Assembly (NCBI GenBank): GCA_002964805.2
Contig: PUDQ02000113.1
Location: forward strand, 868,001-932,000
DNA from: Trametes villosa
Lineage: Eukaryota; Basidiomycota; Agaricomycetes; Polyporales; Polyporaceae
Direction: 5' to 3'
DNA length: 64,000 nt
The stretch's first letter is position 1. Every line of letters starts with the position of its first letter. The notes beneath the pieces are model-generated. The model did no database searches. It had not been told where the DNA came from and worked only from the letters and a program-made list of their open reading frames with translations. Positions 10,820-22,098 of this stretch are shown one piece after another. Position numbers and translations under genes: made by a program.

Positions 10820-13272
10820 CTACGCCTTGCCCTTGCCGGCCGACTTGCTGAACAGCTTCGCCTTCTCGAGCGCTGCTTGACCTAGGGACATTGTGGATGA
10901 GCACGGCGATGTGTGTACAAGGGAAGAGGGCACGTACTGTTCTTCACGAGCATGTTCTTGTAGTCGACGATCGTGATGTCCTCCTTCGTCAAGTTCTTGA
11001 TCTTGCGGTTCTTGACCTCCCAGAGCTCCTCCGCAACCTGCGAGATGAGACCTGCGAAGCCATAAGCACAGGAACGCATAGAGCAGAAGACACGAGCGCG
11101 ACTCACGGAAGTCGTGCGAGACGATAACGACACCACCCGCGTACTCCTTGATCGCGGTCGCAAGCGCGTCGATCGACGCCATGTCCAAATGGTTCGTCGG
11201 CTCATCGAGGAGCAGGATGTGCGGGTGTTCCATCGCGAGCTGCGCGAACACAACACTGCACCGTCGACACTATCAGCCCCAACCCTACCACCCACCTACC
11301 CAAGAAATGACGTACCGGTTCCGGAGGCCGTCCGAGAGCTGCTTGATGGGCGAGGTCTGGTGCGCGCCGGTGAGGCCGAAGCGGCCGAGCTGCGCGCGCC
11401 ACGCCTGGATGTCCTTCTCGGGGAACTTTTCGTGGTAGAGCGACTGCAGGTGCTCGATCGGGCTCTTCTCGTACGGGAGCTGGTCCGCGGAGTGCTGCGA
11501 GTACTTGGCGAGCTTCAGGCCGACGTGCCGCGAGACGGTGCCCTCGCACGGCTGCAGCGCGCCCGTGATGAGGTTGAGCAGCGTCGACTTGCCGGTACCG
11601 TTCTGCCCGACGATGGCGATACGCGAGTCCATGCTGTACGGAGACGTGGTGTGTCAGACGAGGGGAATTGGGAAGAAGGGGAAGAGCCGCACTCGATACC
11701 GAAGGAGAGGTTCTGGTACAGGTAGTCCTCCTTCTTGCCCGAGTACGCGAAGGCGACCTCGTTGAACGCGAGGATGGGCGGGGGCAGCCGCGTGACGTCC
11801 TCGAAGTTGAAGCGGAGGGGCTTTCCGATCTCGATCTTCTCGATGAGACCCGCCGCCTCCATCTTGTCAATGATCTTCTGCTTCGACTTCGCCTGCTTGA
11901 CCAAATTCGCGTAGGTACCTGCGGAGGCGATGAACCTGACATTTCGACGTCAGCATACGCACAGCCACAGCAGAACGGAAGTGAGAACGTACTTCTTGAT
12001 GTGCGCGATTTCGTCCTGCTGCTTCTGGTACGCCTTCATCTGGTTGACCTCGTTCTCGGACTTCGTGCGGACGTAGGTCGAGTAGTTACCACCGTAGTAC
12101 GTGAGCTTCTTCTTCGGCGTGAGGTCCATGATGTTCGTGCAGACGGTGTCCATGAAGTCCTGCGAGTGCGACGTGATGACGAGGATGTGGTTGTACATCG
12201 ACAGGTACGCCTCCAGCCACACGACGGCCTCCAGATCAAGATGGTTCGTCGGCTCGTCGAGCAGCAGCAGGTGCGGCTTCACGAACAGCGCGCGCGCGAG
12301 CGCGACGCGCATGCGCCAGCCGCCGGACATGTCCTTCGTCGGCTTGTGCATCATCGTCTGCGAGAAGCCGAGGCCGTGCAGGATGGAGCCCGCCTTGGCC
12401 TCGAACGTGCTCGGGTCCATCTCCTCGAGCTCCTCGTACAGGTGGTCGAGCGCGACCTCGTCGATGTCGTCCGCGACGGAGAGCTCCTCGATGCGCGCCT
12501 CGAGCTTCGCGACCTTGGCCTTGGCGGACGCGACGATGTAGTCGATCGCGTTCACGTCCGACGGCTCCGCCTCGCCGCGCACGAGGTAGATGTCGATGTG
12601 GTCCGGGATGGGGATGTCGCGCTCCGCGATGGACTGCAGGAATGTGGACTGCGGCCCGGGCGGGCAGATCAGCACGCGGGGCGCGGGCAGCAGGAAAATG
12701 GGACGGAACGCACCTTTCCGGAGCCGTTTTCACCGAGGAGACCATACCGCTGGCCGTAGTTCAGGGAGACCTCGGCACCCTCGATAAGTAACCGGCCGTG
12801 GAAGGAGAGGGTGTAGGAGTCAATCTTGATATCGCGGCCCTTGGCGTCGGATACGAGCACACCGGCTGCACTCCTGCAGGGCCACAGTAGTCGGTTAGCA
12901 CTCGCGTTCCTCGGATACCCCTTACAGCGACTACAGCAATGCGAGCGATTGCACTTCGACAATCGGCTCCCATTGCCCCCGCGCGATACTGTGGCTACAG
13001 CTACCGCAGACCACAGATCGCGCGCACACATACGGAAACCCAGACACGCACCGATCAGTCGCAATTTGGAGCTTGGCCATGGACGACAGGTCCTCCTGGC
13101 TCGTCGCCGCCGAGGTGTTCGTGAGCGGCGTGTTGACCGAGGAGCCGTTCACAGAGCCCGAGGGCGTGCTCGTGCCGGTGGTCGTCGAGGCGTCGGTCGC
13201 GCCCTTGCCCTTCGCGGACTGCTTCGCCGCCTTCTCGGCGAGACGCTTCTGTTTTGAGGCGGAGGGGGCCAT
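10820..13272 (-). CDS. ARB1: ABC-F family ATPase, Arb1/ABCF2-like
   Basis: Soluble twin-ATPase of the ABC-F family, orthologous by sequence to yeast Arb1 (human ABCF2), a cytosolic/nuclear factor in ribosome biogenesis and export; it lacks membrane domains. The N-terminus is Lys/Ala-rich ([18 protein letters not shown]) followed by a Ser/Thr linker. First cassette: Walker A GENGSGKST (split by an intron near 12715), signature MSGGWRMR, Walker [13 protein letters not shown] near 12250. Second cassette: Walker [10 protein letters not shown] near 11590, signature LSDGLRNR near 11330, Walker [12 protein letters not shown] near 11200. The inter-cassette linker is Lys-rich ([14 protein letters not shown]), as usual in ABC-F proteins. 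The C-terminus is [12 protein letters not shown] with TAG at 10820. Several introns of 55-75 nt interrupt it. Family placement is certain; the choice of ARB1 over GCN20 follows from the short N-terminus. Confidence 0.93.
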
Positions 13273-14580
13273 CTTCGCTGGTCGTAAAGTGAGTGGTGTG
13301 GTGGGCGAGGCCGGTAGAGAGGAGGAGGAGGGGAGGGGAGGAGGGGGCGATGAGGGCGTGCAGAGGAATCGATGCTGGACTGTGGCGCGCGCGCACTCTC
13401 AAATTTCCGCTTAGATGAGCCATCGCCACCCCAAAAAGGCAACCCTCCAAGTTGCAGCCCGTTACATCATCGCTGCCTCGCCTCCACCCCCGCACGAGCG
13501 AGTCAGGCTGCAGCTATTGCCTCCGAGCCCGACATATGCCCTGCTCTCACGCCCGCGCCCACATTGCAGCGCACGCCCACCCGCGTATGATATTCACTCG
13601 CGCCGCACTTTGCCGGGCGGTTTAATGACGGCGCAGGCCGCAAGCGAGGCGTGTGTGCACACCGCGCGAGCGCCCATGCTGATATCGCGAGCGCGGAGCC
13701 CCGCGGGCGAATGGGGGCAGCTAGGCACGCGCGCGCACGGCTCTATTACTCGGCTATGGACGTCTCTAGATACTACGATAGGCTTCCAAGAAGTACACAA
13801 TACACAACAGACACATGCGGGATATGTACAGCCGAGCGGCGGCGGCGACAGTAGACGGTAGGAGGGCAACGGGACGTGGTATGTACGCAAGATGCGCTCC
13901 GGCGGGTGGTTCCGTGGGTGGCGGCGACTAAGTGGGAGGATACGATATGCGGGAGTAGGAGGGCGTAATAGACTATGTGCGAGGCGGGTGTATGGATAGT
14001 GCGCGAACTATGGTACAGTGAATGAGGCGATAAATATCCAGCAGGCGGGGGTGCTATGGTACTAGACAAACAGCAAGATAGACGATACGATGGCGGACAG
14101 ATGGAGCGTTTTGTGAGCAATGGTGCGTGGTAGTAGTGTAGACGGAGCGTGAGACGAGACGAGACGTGTGCGATGCGCGACGGAGAGCGATGATGATGAG
14201 CATGTGCATAGGAGACGTGACTGGACCAGACCAGACGAAACGAAACGAACCGAGACCAGGCGGCCGAAGACAGGGGGAAACGAGAAGCGGGCGATCAGCT
14301 GGGGAAGCGAGAAGGAAGGAACACCGCGCGCGCGGGGTTGGGAAGAGCGCGCGGGTGTATGAACGTCGAATGAAAGCAGCCGGCCCCTCCAGTGGGAATG
14401 TCGGACCATCCGAGCGGACGCGTGGACGCCAGAAGCGCACCGCGCAGCGCCCACAAGTCCTGATCCAGACGGAGGCCCGCCCGACCGCTCGGACGCCACA
14501 CCATGCTTCTAGCACGGCGAGCCCGAGAAAACAGGGGCCTTCGCCTTCGCGCGCCCGAGGCAGCGGCGCCGCCAGCACCC
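13273..14580. other. Intergenic: ARB1 promoter and zinc-finger gene 3' flank
   Basis: About 1.3 kb between the ARB1 start and the stop codon of the next minus-strand gene. A purine-rich block (13317-13360) lies just upstream of ARB1. The open frames seen on either strand are short or run antisense into the neighbouring zinc-finger gene and show no family motif. I call no gene. Confidence 0.5.
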
Positions 14581-16863
14581 TCACTGGACGAGCCCGCCCC
14601 GCCCGCGGTAGTCCTGCTGCGTGCGCCACACCGGATGAGCCTGCACCGCGCCCGTCTGCATGTACTGGTGCTGCAGGTGGTGGGGGGTGTGCCCGCTCGC
14701 GTGCGCGGCCGACACGACGCGCTGCGGCTGCGGCTGGTGCAGCTCGAGATACTGCTCCGCAGCCGCGTCCACGGGCTCCGGCGACGGCTCCCGATGACCG
14801 TGCGCGTGCGTCGCGACGGGCTGCTGCTGGTAGTAATAGCCAGACCCGTTCGCGCTCGCGCTCGACGCCGATCCATACGAAGAAGACGCGTGCGGGTACG
14901 TGGGAGAGTGCGCGGGCGGAGGGTAGGAGAACGCGTGCTGCCCCCCGGAGCTCCGGCTGACGCTCGCGAGCGACTGCATGGGCGGCTGCGCCGGGGACGC
15001 ATAGCGCATGCCTCCGGCCATCGTCTGCGTTGCCACTGCGCCGGCATCGCGGCGGACGTGGATCGGGGCGAGGACGGGAGGCGGGGACGCCCGGCGAGCG
15101 CCTGAAGACGCAGACCCACCGTGGAAGGAAGCCGCCTGGCCGTAGTTGAAGTGCGTGGAAATGGCCGACTGCGTTTGGGACTGCGAGTCGCGCGCGTGCA
15201 CGGGTGAGAGGCTCGGGAGCGTGCGGTCGTACCCCTGGGACTGTTGCTGGGCCTGCGGCTGAGGCGGAGGAAGGGCATATCCCGCTGACGACAGAGAGTT
15301 GGACTCGTATTCATACGACGCGTACGCCATAACACCGGGGGTAGCCGAGACCATTCCCGATGGCAGCTGCGACTGTGGAGGAGCGACAGGGCTGACCGAC
15401 CCTGGTGGCGACTCCGCGTAGCTTCCCATCGAACCCGGGACGTGCCCATACCCGGCAGGTGTGGACGGATGGCTCACGACAGGAGACGCTGAATGCGCCG
15501 AAGTCGTCGACGTCGACGTTGGCGAGTGCTGCCTGATGACCGGGTTCGAAATGTGCGCGATCGAGTGCCTGTTCGTGCTCTGCTGTTGCGCGTGGGGTTG
15601 GACGAGCGGACTGAGGTTGGTAGGGGTGCCGGTGGCGGCGGCAAGGGCGGTGCTGCTGGCCTGGCGCGGCTGATAGTGGCTATAGTAGGAAACCGTGACC
15701 GACTCCTGGGAAATCTGGTAATTCCCGGTAGCGGACGCGCGCTGGTTGGTGGCGTTGTAAGCATCGACTGGGGACGCGGGCTCGGCGTACTGCGCATTGG
15801 CGACCGGCGACGCGGGCGAATAGCGGTCAGAATCGCTGGTTGCATACGACTGCTGCTGGTGCTGTTGCTGCGTATATCCCCAACGCGGATCGTCGCCTGC
15901 GGAGCGGCCAAACGAGGACGAGTTACGGCTGTCCTGGGAAGATGAGTACGGATGGTCGTCGTATTGGGGATAAGAAGCCGTCGCGAGGGAGGGGTGAGCA
16001 TACGACACTGGGGAGTGATAGGAGGCTTCTGGCGTGGACCTGGCTGATCGAGTGACGTCGCGCCCGGACATTGGGAGTTGTGAATAGACGGGCGCTGTTG
16101 GCGGCGGTAGTGTGGGATACGCCTGGGCGAGCGGCGGCGGTGTGTCAGGCGGCTCTGGGATATCGGAAGGCGACTGCTGGGCGGGAGGTGCCGGCGGTGC
16201 CAATGATTGGTATGCCGGCGTGAGGGGGGGCGGTTCCAAGGGCGGCGAGGGGGCTGGCGATGGCGGGGCGGGCGAGCCAGGGTCAGTGGATTCTATCCTC
16301 GAGCGCCTGCGGGACGAGCGCGGGCGGTCAGTGGCACTGGCACGATTCATGGCGGCGCGCGTGGCAGAGCCAGAGTTCCGACGGGAGCCCGGGGAGAGGT
16401 GGATACGATAGCTGTTGGAGAATGTGAGCATGATTGGAAGCATTAGACGGACGCGGGAGAGGGTGCTCGGGGCGGGACTGTAGGCGTGCAGGGTCGCGAC
16501 GCGAACAGACGCGCCGAGGCAAAGTGACAGGGCAACGGGGAAATGCCGGGGATGAGAGATACGTTAGAGAGAAAGTACTGACTGCTGCTGGAGGTTGTCC
16601 TGGCGGGAGCACCGAGTTTCGCAGCCGGGAAAGGGGCATTTGTGGTTGCGCTCGCCGGTGTGGATGCGCGTGTGTCGGGAGAGATGGCCGGAGGTGGTGA
16701 AAGCGCGTGTGCATATCGGACAAACGTGTTTCTTCTTGGGGAGGGTGGGCTGGAGGGCGGAGGGATCGACGGGAGAGCCGTCCGCGTCGTAGGGAGAGTG
16801 GGAAGGATGGAGGTGGTTGGAAGGAGGCTCAGGGCCGGCAGATTGAGAGAGGGAGTGAGGCAT
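14581..16863 (-). CDS. C2H2 zinc-finger transcription factor, Nrg1/Mig-like fingers
   Basis: Two exons joined by an intron of about 170 nt (donor GTCAGT near 16576, acceptor near 16411) inside the second finger, giving DNLQQHYRIHLSPGSRR. Residues about 46-100 hold two C2H2 fingers: CPICTRAF...HLSRHTRIH with the linker HTGERNHKCPFPGC, then CSRQDNLQQHYRIH. This pattern is that of Nrg1/Mig1-type fungal repressors that bind GC-rich sites near glucose-regulated genes; orthology is not established. The remaining roughly 600 residues are low complexity, rich in Ser, Pro, Gln, Ala and Tyr (QQQHQQQ, PPPQPQAQQQ), likely a disordered regulatory region. The C-terminus is RGRGGLVQ with the stop at 14581. 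The start at 16863 (MPHSLSQ) is the first ATG ahead of the fingers. The gene has an unusually long gene-free upstream region. Confidence 0.85.
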
Positions 16864-18350
16864 GGTTGGCGGGTCGGCTAGGACGTAAAGCTAGCGTGAT
16901 CGCGTCGAGACGGTGTTGGCGAGCGATGGCGTGGAGAAAAGGGAGAGCGGGGTTCAGGGAGAACAGGGGCGGGACATGTATGAGAAGACGGAGCAGAAGA
17001 GAGAGGCGGGTGGGATGCAGGGCGAGGGCTATAATATGTTTTCCTTGGCGGCGAGAAGGAGAGAGGAGGAAGGAGCGTCTGTCCAAGGGCCTTCTCCTCG
17101 TCCCCTGCCCTCACGTCCGTCCCCCTGGTAAGCCTATCCCAAATCGGGAGGGGCAGATCACAGCTGCGGCCGACTCAATCTAGGCGCCCATAATCCGCCG
17201 GCATCCCCGCTTCCCTTTTCGCTCGTCCTGCGACGACCCTTTCCTCTCTTTCGCTCCCGTCTTTGCGCTTGACTCCCTCCACTTCTCCGCTCTTGCACGG
17301 ACTCGCTCCTGTTGACTCTGGAGCATTGGCCGCCAGGGTTGTCGGAGAGGCCGGAGGGGGCAGGCAGGCTTCTGTGCAATCTTCGGCAATCGACGACGAC
17401 TACAGGACCCGCCTGGTGTCTGCCGTCTCCACGTTTCGTGCCCTGATGGGACTTCGCGTCTTCCCTCGCCTGCTCGTCCACACCCATCCTTGCCCGATCG
17501 ACATCCGCCTCTCATAATGAACCCGGCCACTATCCCCTCGGACCCTCTCTGCCCACTGCGCCCACCCAAACGCCTCTTGGTCTCGCACGGCTCCCTGCCA
17601 CGGCCCTCCCTCCGGCCTGCGCGCGTCCGACGGCAGCTCGCTGAGTACGAAGGAAGCCGACAAGGCTCCTCGTGCTGCCTCGTGCTACGACACACTCCCC
17701 CAACGTGACCGCCTTCTCCACTAGGCCATCTCCGAGAAGGCCAGCACGTCACCCTCCCGTTATTTCTGTGCCCGCACCCACCTCCGTGGCTCTTCCGCGG
17801 CCCTCCTCCCCTGGTCACCTGCCTCTCCCTCTGCTCTCATTCGCCCATTATTTCTTCGGCGACTCTCCCCAGGCACGCCTCCAGCCTCTTCCGCCAATCA
17901 TCTTCGCCCTCGGGCGTCCCAACTTTCGTAAGGCCGCAACCGTCCCCCTCCCTCCCGCTGCTGTGCATTCTCCCATACGAGTCCCTGCCGTCAATGCTGA
18001 CTGCCCCACCGTAGCCGACCCGCAGCACGTTCGTCCCAAGAGCACGACGTCCGCCGACGCCCGATTTCCTCGGCCACCCCATCTGCGGCACTCCCCGGCG
18101 TGCGCAGATCGCCACTCTTCCCCCGCGCCCTCCCGACGCGCCGCGCCTCCATCGCGTTCGGCTCCAATCCGCTGCACAGCGTCGGACGCCTCCCATTTCA
18201 GCTCTGGGCGCGCTCGGCCTCGCCCGCCGGCGTAAGCTGTCTGACACCCGTGTCGCACGGCTTACAAGTTACCCGCCCACTGCTCAGCAAGTCCACCTCC
18301 GGGCAACAATCCCCCGCCCTCCCCAAGCGCACGCCCGCAACTGTCCCCAT
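16864..18350. other. Long upstream region of the C2H2 gene
   Basis: About 1.5 kb without a gene. From roughly 17100 to 18340 the plus strand is strongly pyrimidine-rich, so the presumed leader/promoter of the minus-strand C2H2 gene is purine-rich in its own sense. Proline-rich frames such as 17672-18235 are low-complexity by-products of this bias. A long 5' leader is typical of fungal regulators, but no specific site can be named. Confidence 0.4.
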
Positions 18351-18780
18351 TACAGCGGAATTCATATCGATAGACCGTTATGATTTCTTGCTGCTCAGGG
18401 ATCCTTGGAGCTAACCAACCCCATTTGGTAGGTTGAGCCACCTCGCACCACGGTGCACCACGAACTCGCAGCTCTCGCCGGCGTTTGCTGTGGCAGTCGG
18501 GCAGGGTTGGCGCCCTCCATTGGGTGACTTCGCTGCTCGCGCCCCGCGTAAACTGCCATAAGGCCACTACTACCTGCTGAGAACGGCGCGAGGAAGTGCC
18601 ACGAGATACCTGCACGCTCATTTACCTGACTTGCCCTTGCCACTTCCGGGCACAAGCAGCGAGCACTGTCTGGCCAGTATCCGCGGTATGGCGTGGCACG
18701 TGGGGGTAGGGCGCTCGGGTGCTCCAAGCTCCATGAGCAGCGTAAAATCCGAACGGTCTATCGATATGAATTCCGCTGTA
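18351..18780. mobile_element. MITE with about 60-bp terminal inverted repeats and TA duplication
   Basis: A 426-bp non-coding element (18353-18778) flanked by TA at 18351-18352 and 18779-18780. The left end reads CAGCGGAATTCATATCGATA; the right end is its reverse complement. The terminal repeats are identical for the outer 27 bp and remain recognisably similar for about 60 bp (18353-18411 and 18721-18778). A TA target duplication and a small non-coding body are hallmarks of Tc1/mariner-type MITEs, which need a transposase in trans. No coding capacity is seen inside. Confidence 0.8.
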
Positions 18781-20222
18781 AGGCAACGACGCGTCCAGGG
18801 ACGTGGCAGCGTCATATTGAATATCGCTCTCCCGAGCGAGCGCGGGGCGGAGCGCCTGCCTCGAGCGCGCGTGCGACAATGCATCCGAGGTGAGTAAGGC
18901 GCATCCTTCGCCGGAACGTTCCTGGCGCGCACCGTCGCCTCTCCGAGCCCGCCGCCCGTCAGGGCTCTCGACCGCGACCTCGCCCCCGAAGCTCTTCGGT
19001 CGGCCTTCGCGTAGCTACGCGCAGCCGCCGGCGCACGCGCGGGGACCGCGAGGGCCTTCCCTCGGTCGACGCTCGGCTGCAGCGGGAGCCGCAGCGCCCA
19101 CCCCTGTCCTGCACCGTCAGTGTCTTCGGCGGCAGCCTGGCAGACTGCCATCCGCGCACTGTGCAGGTGCGAGTGTGTCAATGGGTGGGCGCTGCGGATC
19201 GGCCGTGGATCCTCGAGGCGCGAGGGCGGCGGCGCAGGTATAGTATACGCTACGGCTAGCGGGTTCCGCGCCACCTCGCCGCACGCTCACTAAACGTAAC
19301 GCATACAGTTCGCAGCGCCTCCTGCGGCGTCGAGTGAATGCAGCGGCCCATGGGGCGCCGGCGAGAAGAGCGCGTCGCCGATCACGCCGCGCCCCTCTCA
19401 GCCTTCTGCTCCCGGCGCGGAGGCTGAGTCTACCGTTCGGTGTCGGCGCGCGGGCCTCCAGTCAGACACCCGCTGTTTGCACTCCAAGGCCGCGGAGCTC
19501 GCCCACGGGGCCGGGCCCGGGCACGGCAGGCCCTGCGCCCCTGCAATGTCTTGCGCGGCGGCGGCGCGATACGTGCGCACTCTGGGTTTTGCTGCTATAC
19601 AGTCCTGGGCTTCTCCCGTCCCGCTCTTCCTCGGGCTCGCGGCGCTTTGCGGGCTCGTTACCTCAGGGTATCGTAATCGAGTGCGTTCTGCGCGTCGGGT
19701 GCGGCCACGTTCCGCTGCTCGTGGTGGCTGCGCGCTGGCTGCTGTTTTACCAACCACCACCATGCGTGGGGTATATACGTTTATCCGAGGCGCTCTCTGC
19801 AACCCTGTTGTGTATGTGTACGCACTTGTACTGTATTGGCGTAGTAGCACCGGACCAAGAACGGTCTTGGTGGTTGTCATCGCGAGTTTGACAGGTCCCG
19901 CGATGTAAGTCCTCGGGGCGGAGATCCACCAAGATTGGGCAAGTACGGTAGAGGTCAGCGCTGCGCACGGCTCGACAACTGCTTCCGTCGTCGGTGTAAT
20001 CCTCGTAAAGCACGGCGAGCGTGGGTGAGTACAAGTCACCAATGAATTGGACGTTGGCGGCGCAGGGAGCGACCTGCGTGTACAGGAATGGGTAGGCTGG
20101 TATATATGACAACACTATTACAAACATCTATAATACACATCCCAAGTCCTTGATACATCCAAAGCACGGACAGCAAGCGAGCAACAGCAACACGACGACG
20201 CCCAGACCGCAAACCGCAGAGG
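18781..20222. other. Intergenic between MITE and SPT3 3' end
   Basis: About 1.4 kb with no supportable gene. GC-rich to about 19700, then more AT-rich. Open frames on both strands (for instance minus 19398-20042) lack motifs and intron structure. The last few hundred bases should include the SPT3 3' UTR. Confidence 0.45.
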
Positions 20223-21461
20223 CTAGATGAGACTGACGGTGGTCCGGATGAGCCCGCCGCGCCAATTGCGCATGCCGGCCGAGCGGCGCTGCGCCCAGTC
20301 GCCCTGCATGCGCGCGAACGCGTCCTGGATGTGCTCCGGGCGGAGCGCGGTGCGCGCCTCCGGCGGCTGCAAAAACAACGTGCTCGCGGGGAGCGGCGCG
20401 TCCGCGTCGTGCTCCGGGCTCTCCTCGCGGCGCAGGCGCTTCGCGTCGCCCCCCAAGCCGAGGCCGCTCTGCGCCTTGCGCTTGCCGAGCAGGGGGGACG
20501 CGCCGGGGTGGTGGTGCGCGCCCGAGCGCAGGTACGCGTCCTCGAGCGACTTCTTGACTTCGAGCCCGGCGATCGTGAGCGCGCGCACCATCTCGAAGGC
20601 GAGGAAGCCGACGATGTCGACCGTGTCGTCGCCCTGCTTGAGGTCGAGCGCGGGCGGGAGGTTGAGGAACTCGCGGAAGCGCTTCGCTGCACACTCAAAT
20701 GGTCAGCACGGGGCAGGGCGTATAAATGGAGGGTGCAGCTGACCTTTGCGGTACGTGAACGACGCTTGCCGACAGTCGGAGTAGTGCTGGTACTCCTCGC
20801 GCGTCATCTCGCGCGTAGCGTCGTCCGCTTCCTTGAGCCGCTGAATGGACGCCTCGTGCGCCTCGATGTCGTCCTCATCCTCCTCGTCATCGGTCGGAAG
20901 CACGTCCGAGAATATTGTCGTGATCTCCCACGGGAGCTTGATCGTGATCTTCTGCGCTTTTGCGGCGAGCTTGTCTGTGCACGAATTTGCATCGGGCGGC
21001 GGGAGCATGGGAGGGGAGGAGAGACTTACCGTCGGCACCGTCCTCAAGCGTCTCGACTTCGACTCCTCCACCGCCATCGCCTCCAGAGTCCTTCGCGTGT
21101 TTCCGCACGTCCTTCCAGGAGAGGTAGGTTCGTAGCCGGTTGACCTTTGCGCGGTCGTGGCGAATGAGGAAGATGAGGTCTTCTGCGGACAGGTACCGAG
21201 CGCCCCGGCGTGTAGCTAATGCTCGCGCTTGCAATATCTACCGGAAACGGTCAGCCCGCGCACACATCGTAGCGCAAGTGCAATACTCACAAGTTCAATA
21301 AGCTGGCTGCGGACGATGTCCTCGACGAGGTTGACCGTCTCCCCGTTCGGCTCCTGGACCTCGCCGAAGACGAACATCATCTGGGATATCTCCTGCGAGT
21401 ACTTGTACTCTCTGTGCGCGGTGCCTTCCGCCACGAACGACTTCTTGGAGCTAGAGGCCAT
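20223..21461 (-). CDS. SPT3: SAGA complex subunit Spt3
   Basis: Histone-fold protein of the SAGA co-activator that helps load TBP on promoters. The start at 21461 gives MASSSKKSF, then [16 protein letters not shown], the Spt3/TAF13-like first histone fold, followed by [13 protein letters not shown]. After the first intron the conserved [20 protein letters not shown] is continuous. Further blocks are [32 protein letters not shown] and the second histone fold ([19 protein letters not shown]). The C-terminus [14 protein letters not shown]...NWRGGLI matches the Spt3 tail. Two Asp/Glu- and Ser/Gly-rich insertions are lineage-specific. Three introns of usual fungal length. Stop TAG at 20223. Identity is secure from several independent blocks. 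Confidence 0.93.
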
Positions 21462-22098
21462 GGTGAGTGAGCCGTGTGTATCGACTCGCTGAGATGGCCG
21501 AGCGTTGGTCGTAGTAATAGTTGGGAGCAAGGCGCGTGTGGCCGGTGGCGGAAGCGGAAGTAGAAACAAGCGCCCGCTGCCTTCTCGTTTCTGCCACCAC
21601 TCACTCGACCTCTCGTACCGCACGTTACTACACTCGGACTAGCACGACGCGACATTCGAGATATCTCTGGCGGGTTCTTTATGCGCGAGAAAGACCACGC
21701 GCGGCAAGTTATTAGAGGCCCGCTCTACTTCGCCTAGGAGCACAACTAGTCACGGTACTCCTCTGGTGCTGGCGCCACGCTGCGAACTCGGCTTCTGTGG
21801 CGAAGCCTGAACGTCACTCAGCAACGCCCAGGCGAGATATCTGGTCGAAGTGAGGCCAAGGGCTATCCATACTGTCCACTGGATATCCTCGAACCTTTTC
21901 TGGCGCCGTTTAGTCGGGCAACCTAGCGGCGGAATGTGGAGCTACAATTCCAACTTGAACAAGGTACACAACACGCGCTCGCGTTAAGAAGAAGTACGTT
22001 CAATGCACGAAAGAGCAGAGTGCCTTAGACTTGCTCTCGAGCCTGACAAGCTCGTGTGATTACGCGGTTCCCAGTCCACGGGAGTCGCCCAAGTTGCT
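21462..22098. other. Intergenic: SPT3 promoter and 3' flank of the DUF1996 gene
   Basis: About 640 bp. The bases nearest 21462 should hold the SPT3 promoter; the far end borders the terminal exon of the DUF1996-WSC-CBM1 gene. No gene or repeat seen. Confidence 0.45.

Noticed and set aside
14166..14960. Arg/Ala-rich 264-codon plus-strand frame
   Set aside because: Runs antisense into the low-complexity end of the zinc-finger gene; open only because of its high GC content.
17672..18235. 187-codon Pro/Ser-rich plus-strand frame
   Set aside because: Low-complexity product of the pyrimidine bias; no domain or conserved block.
19398..20042. 214-codon minus-strand frame downstream of SPT3
   Set aside because: No recognisable features and no relation to neighbouring genes.
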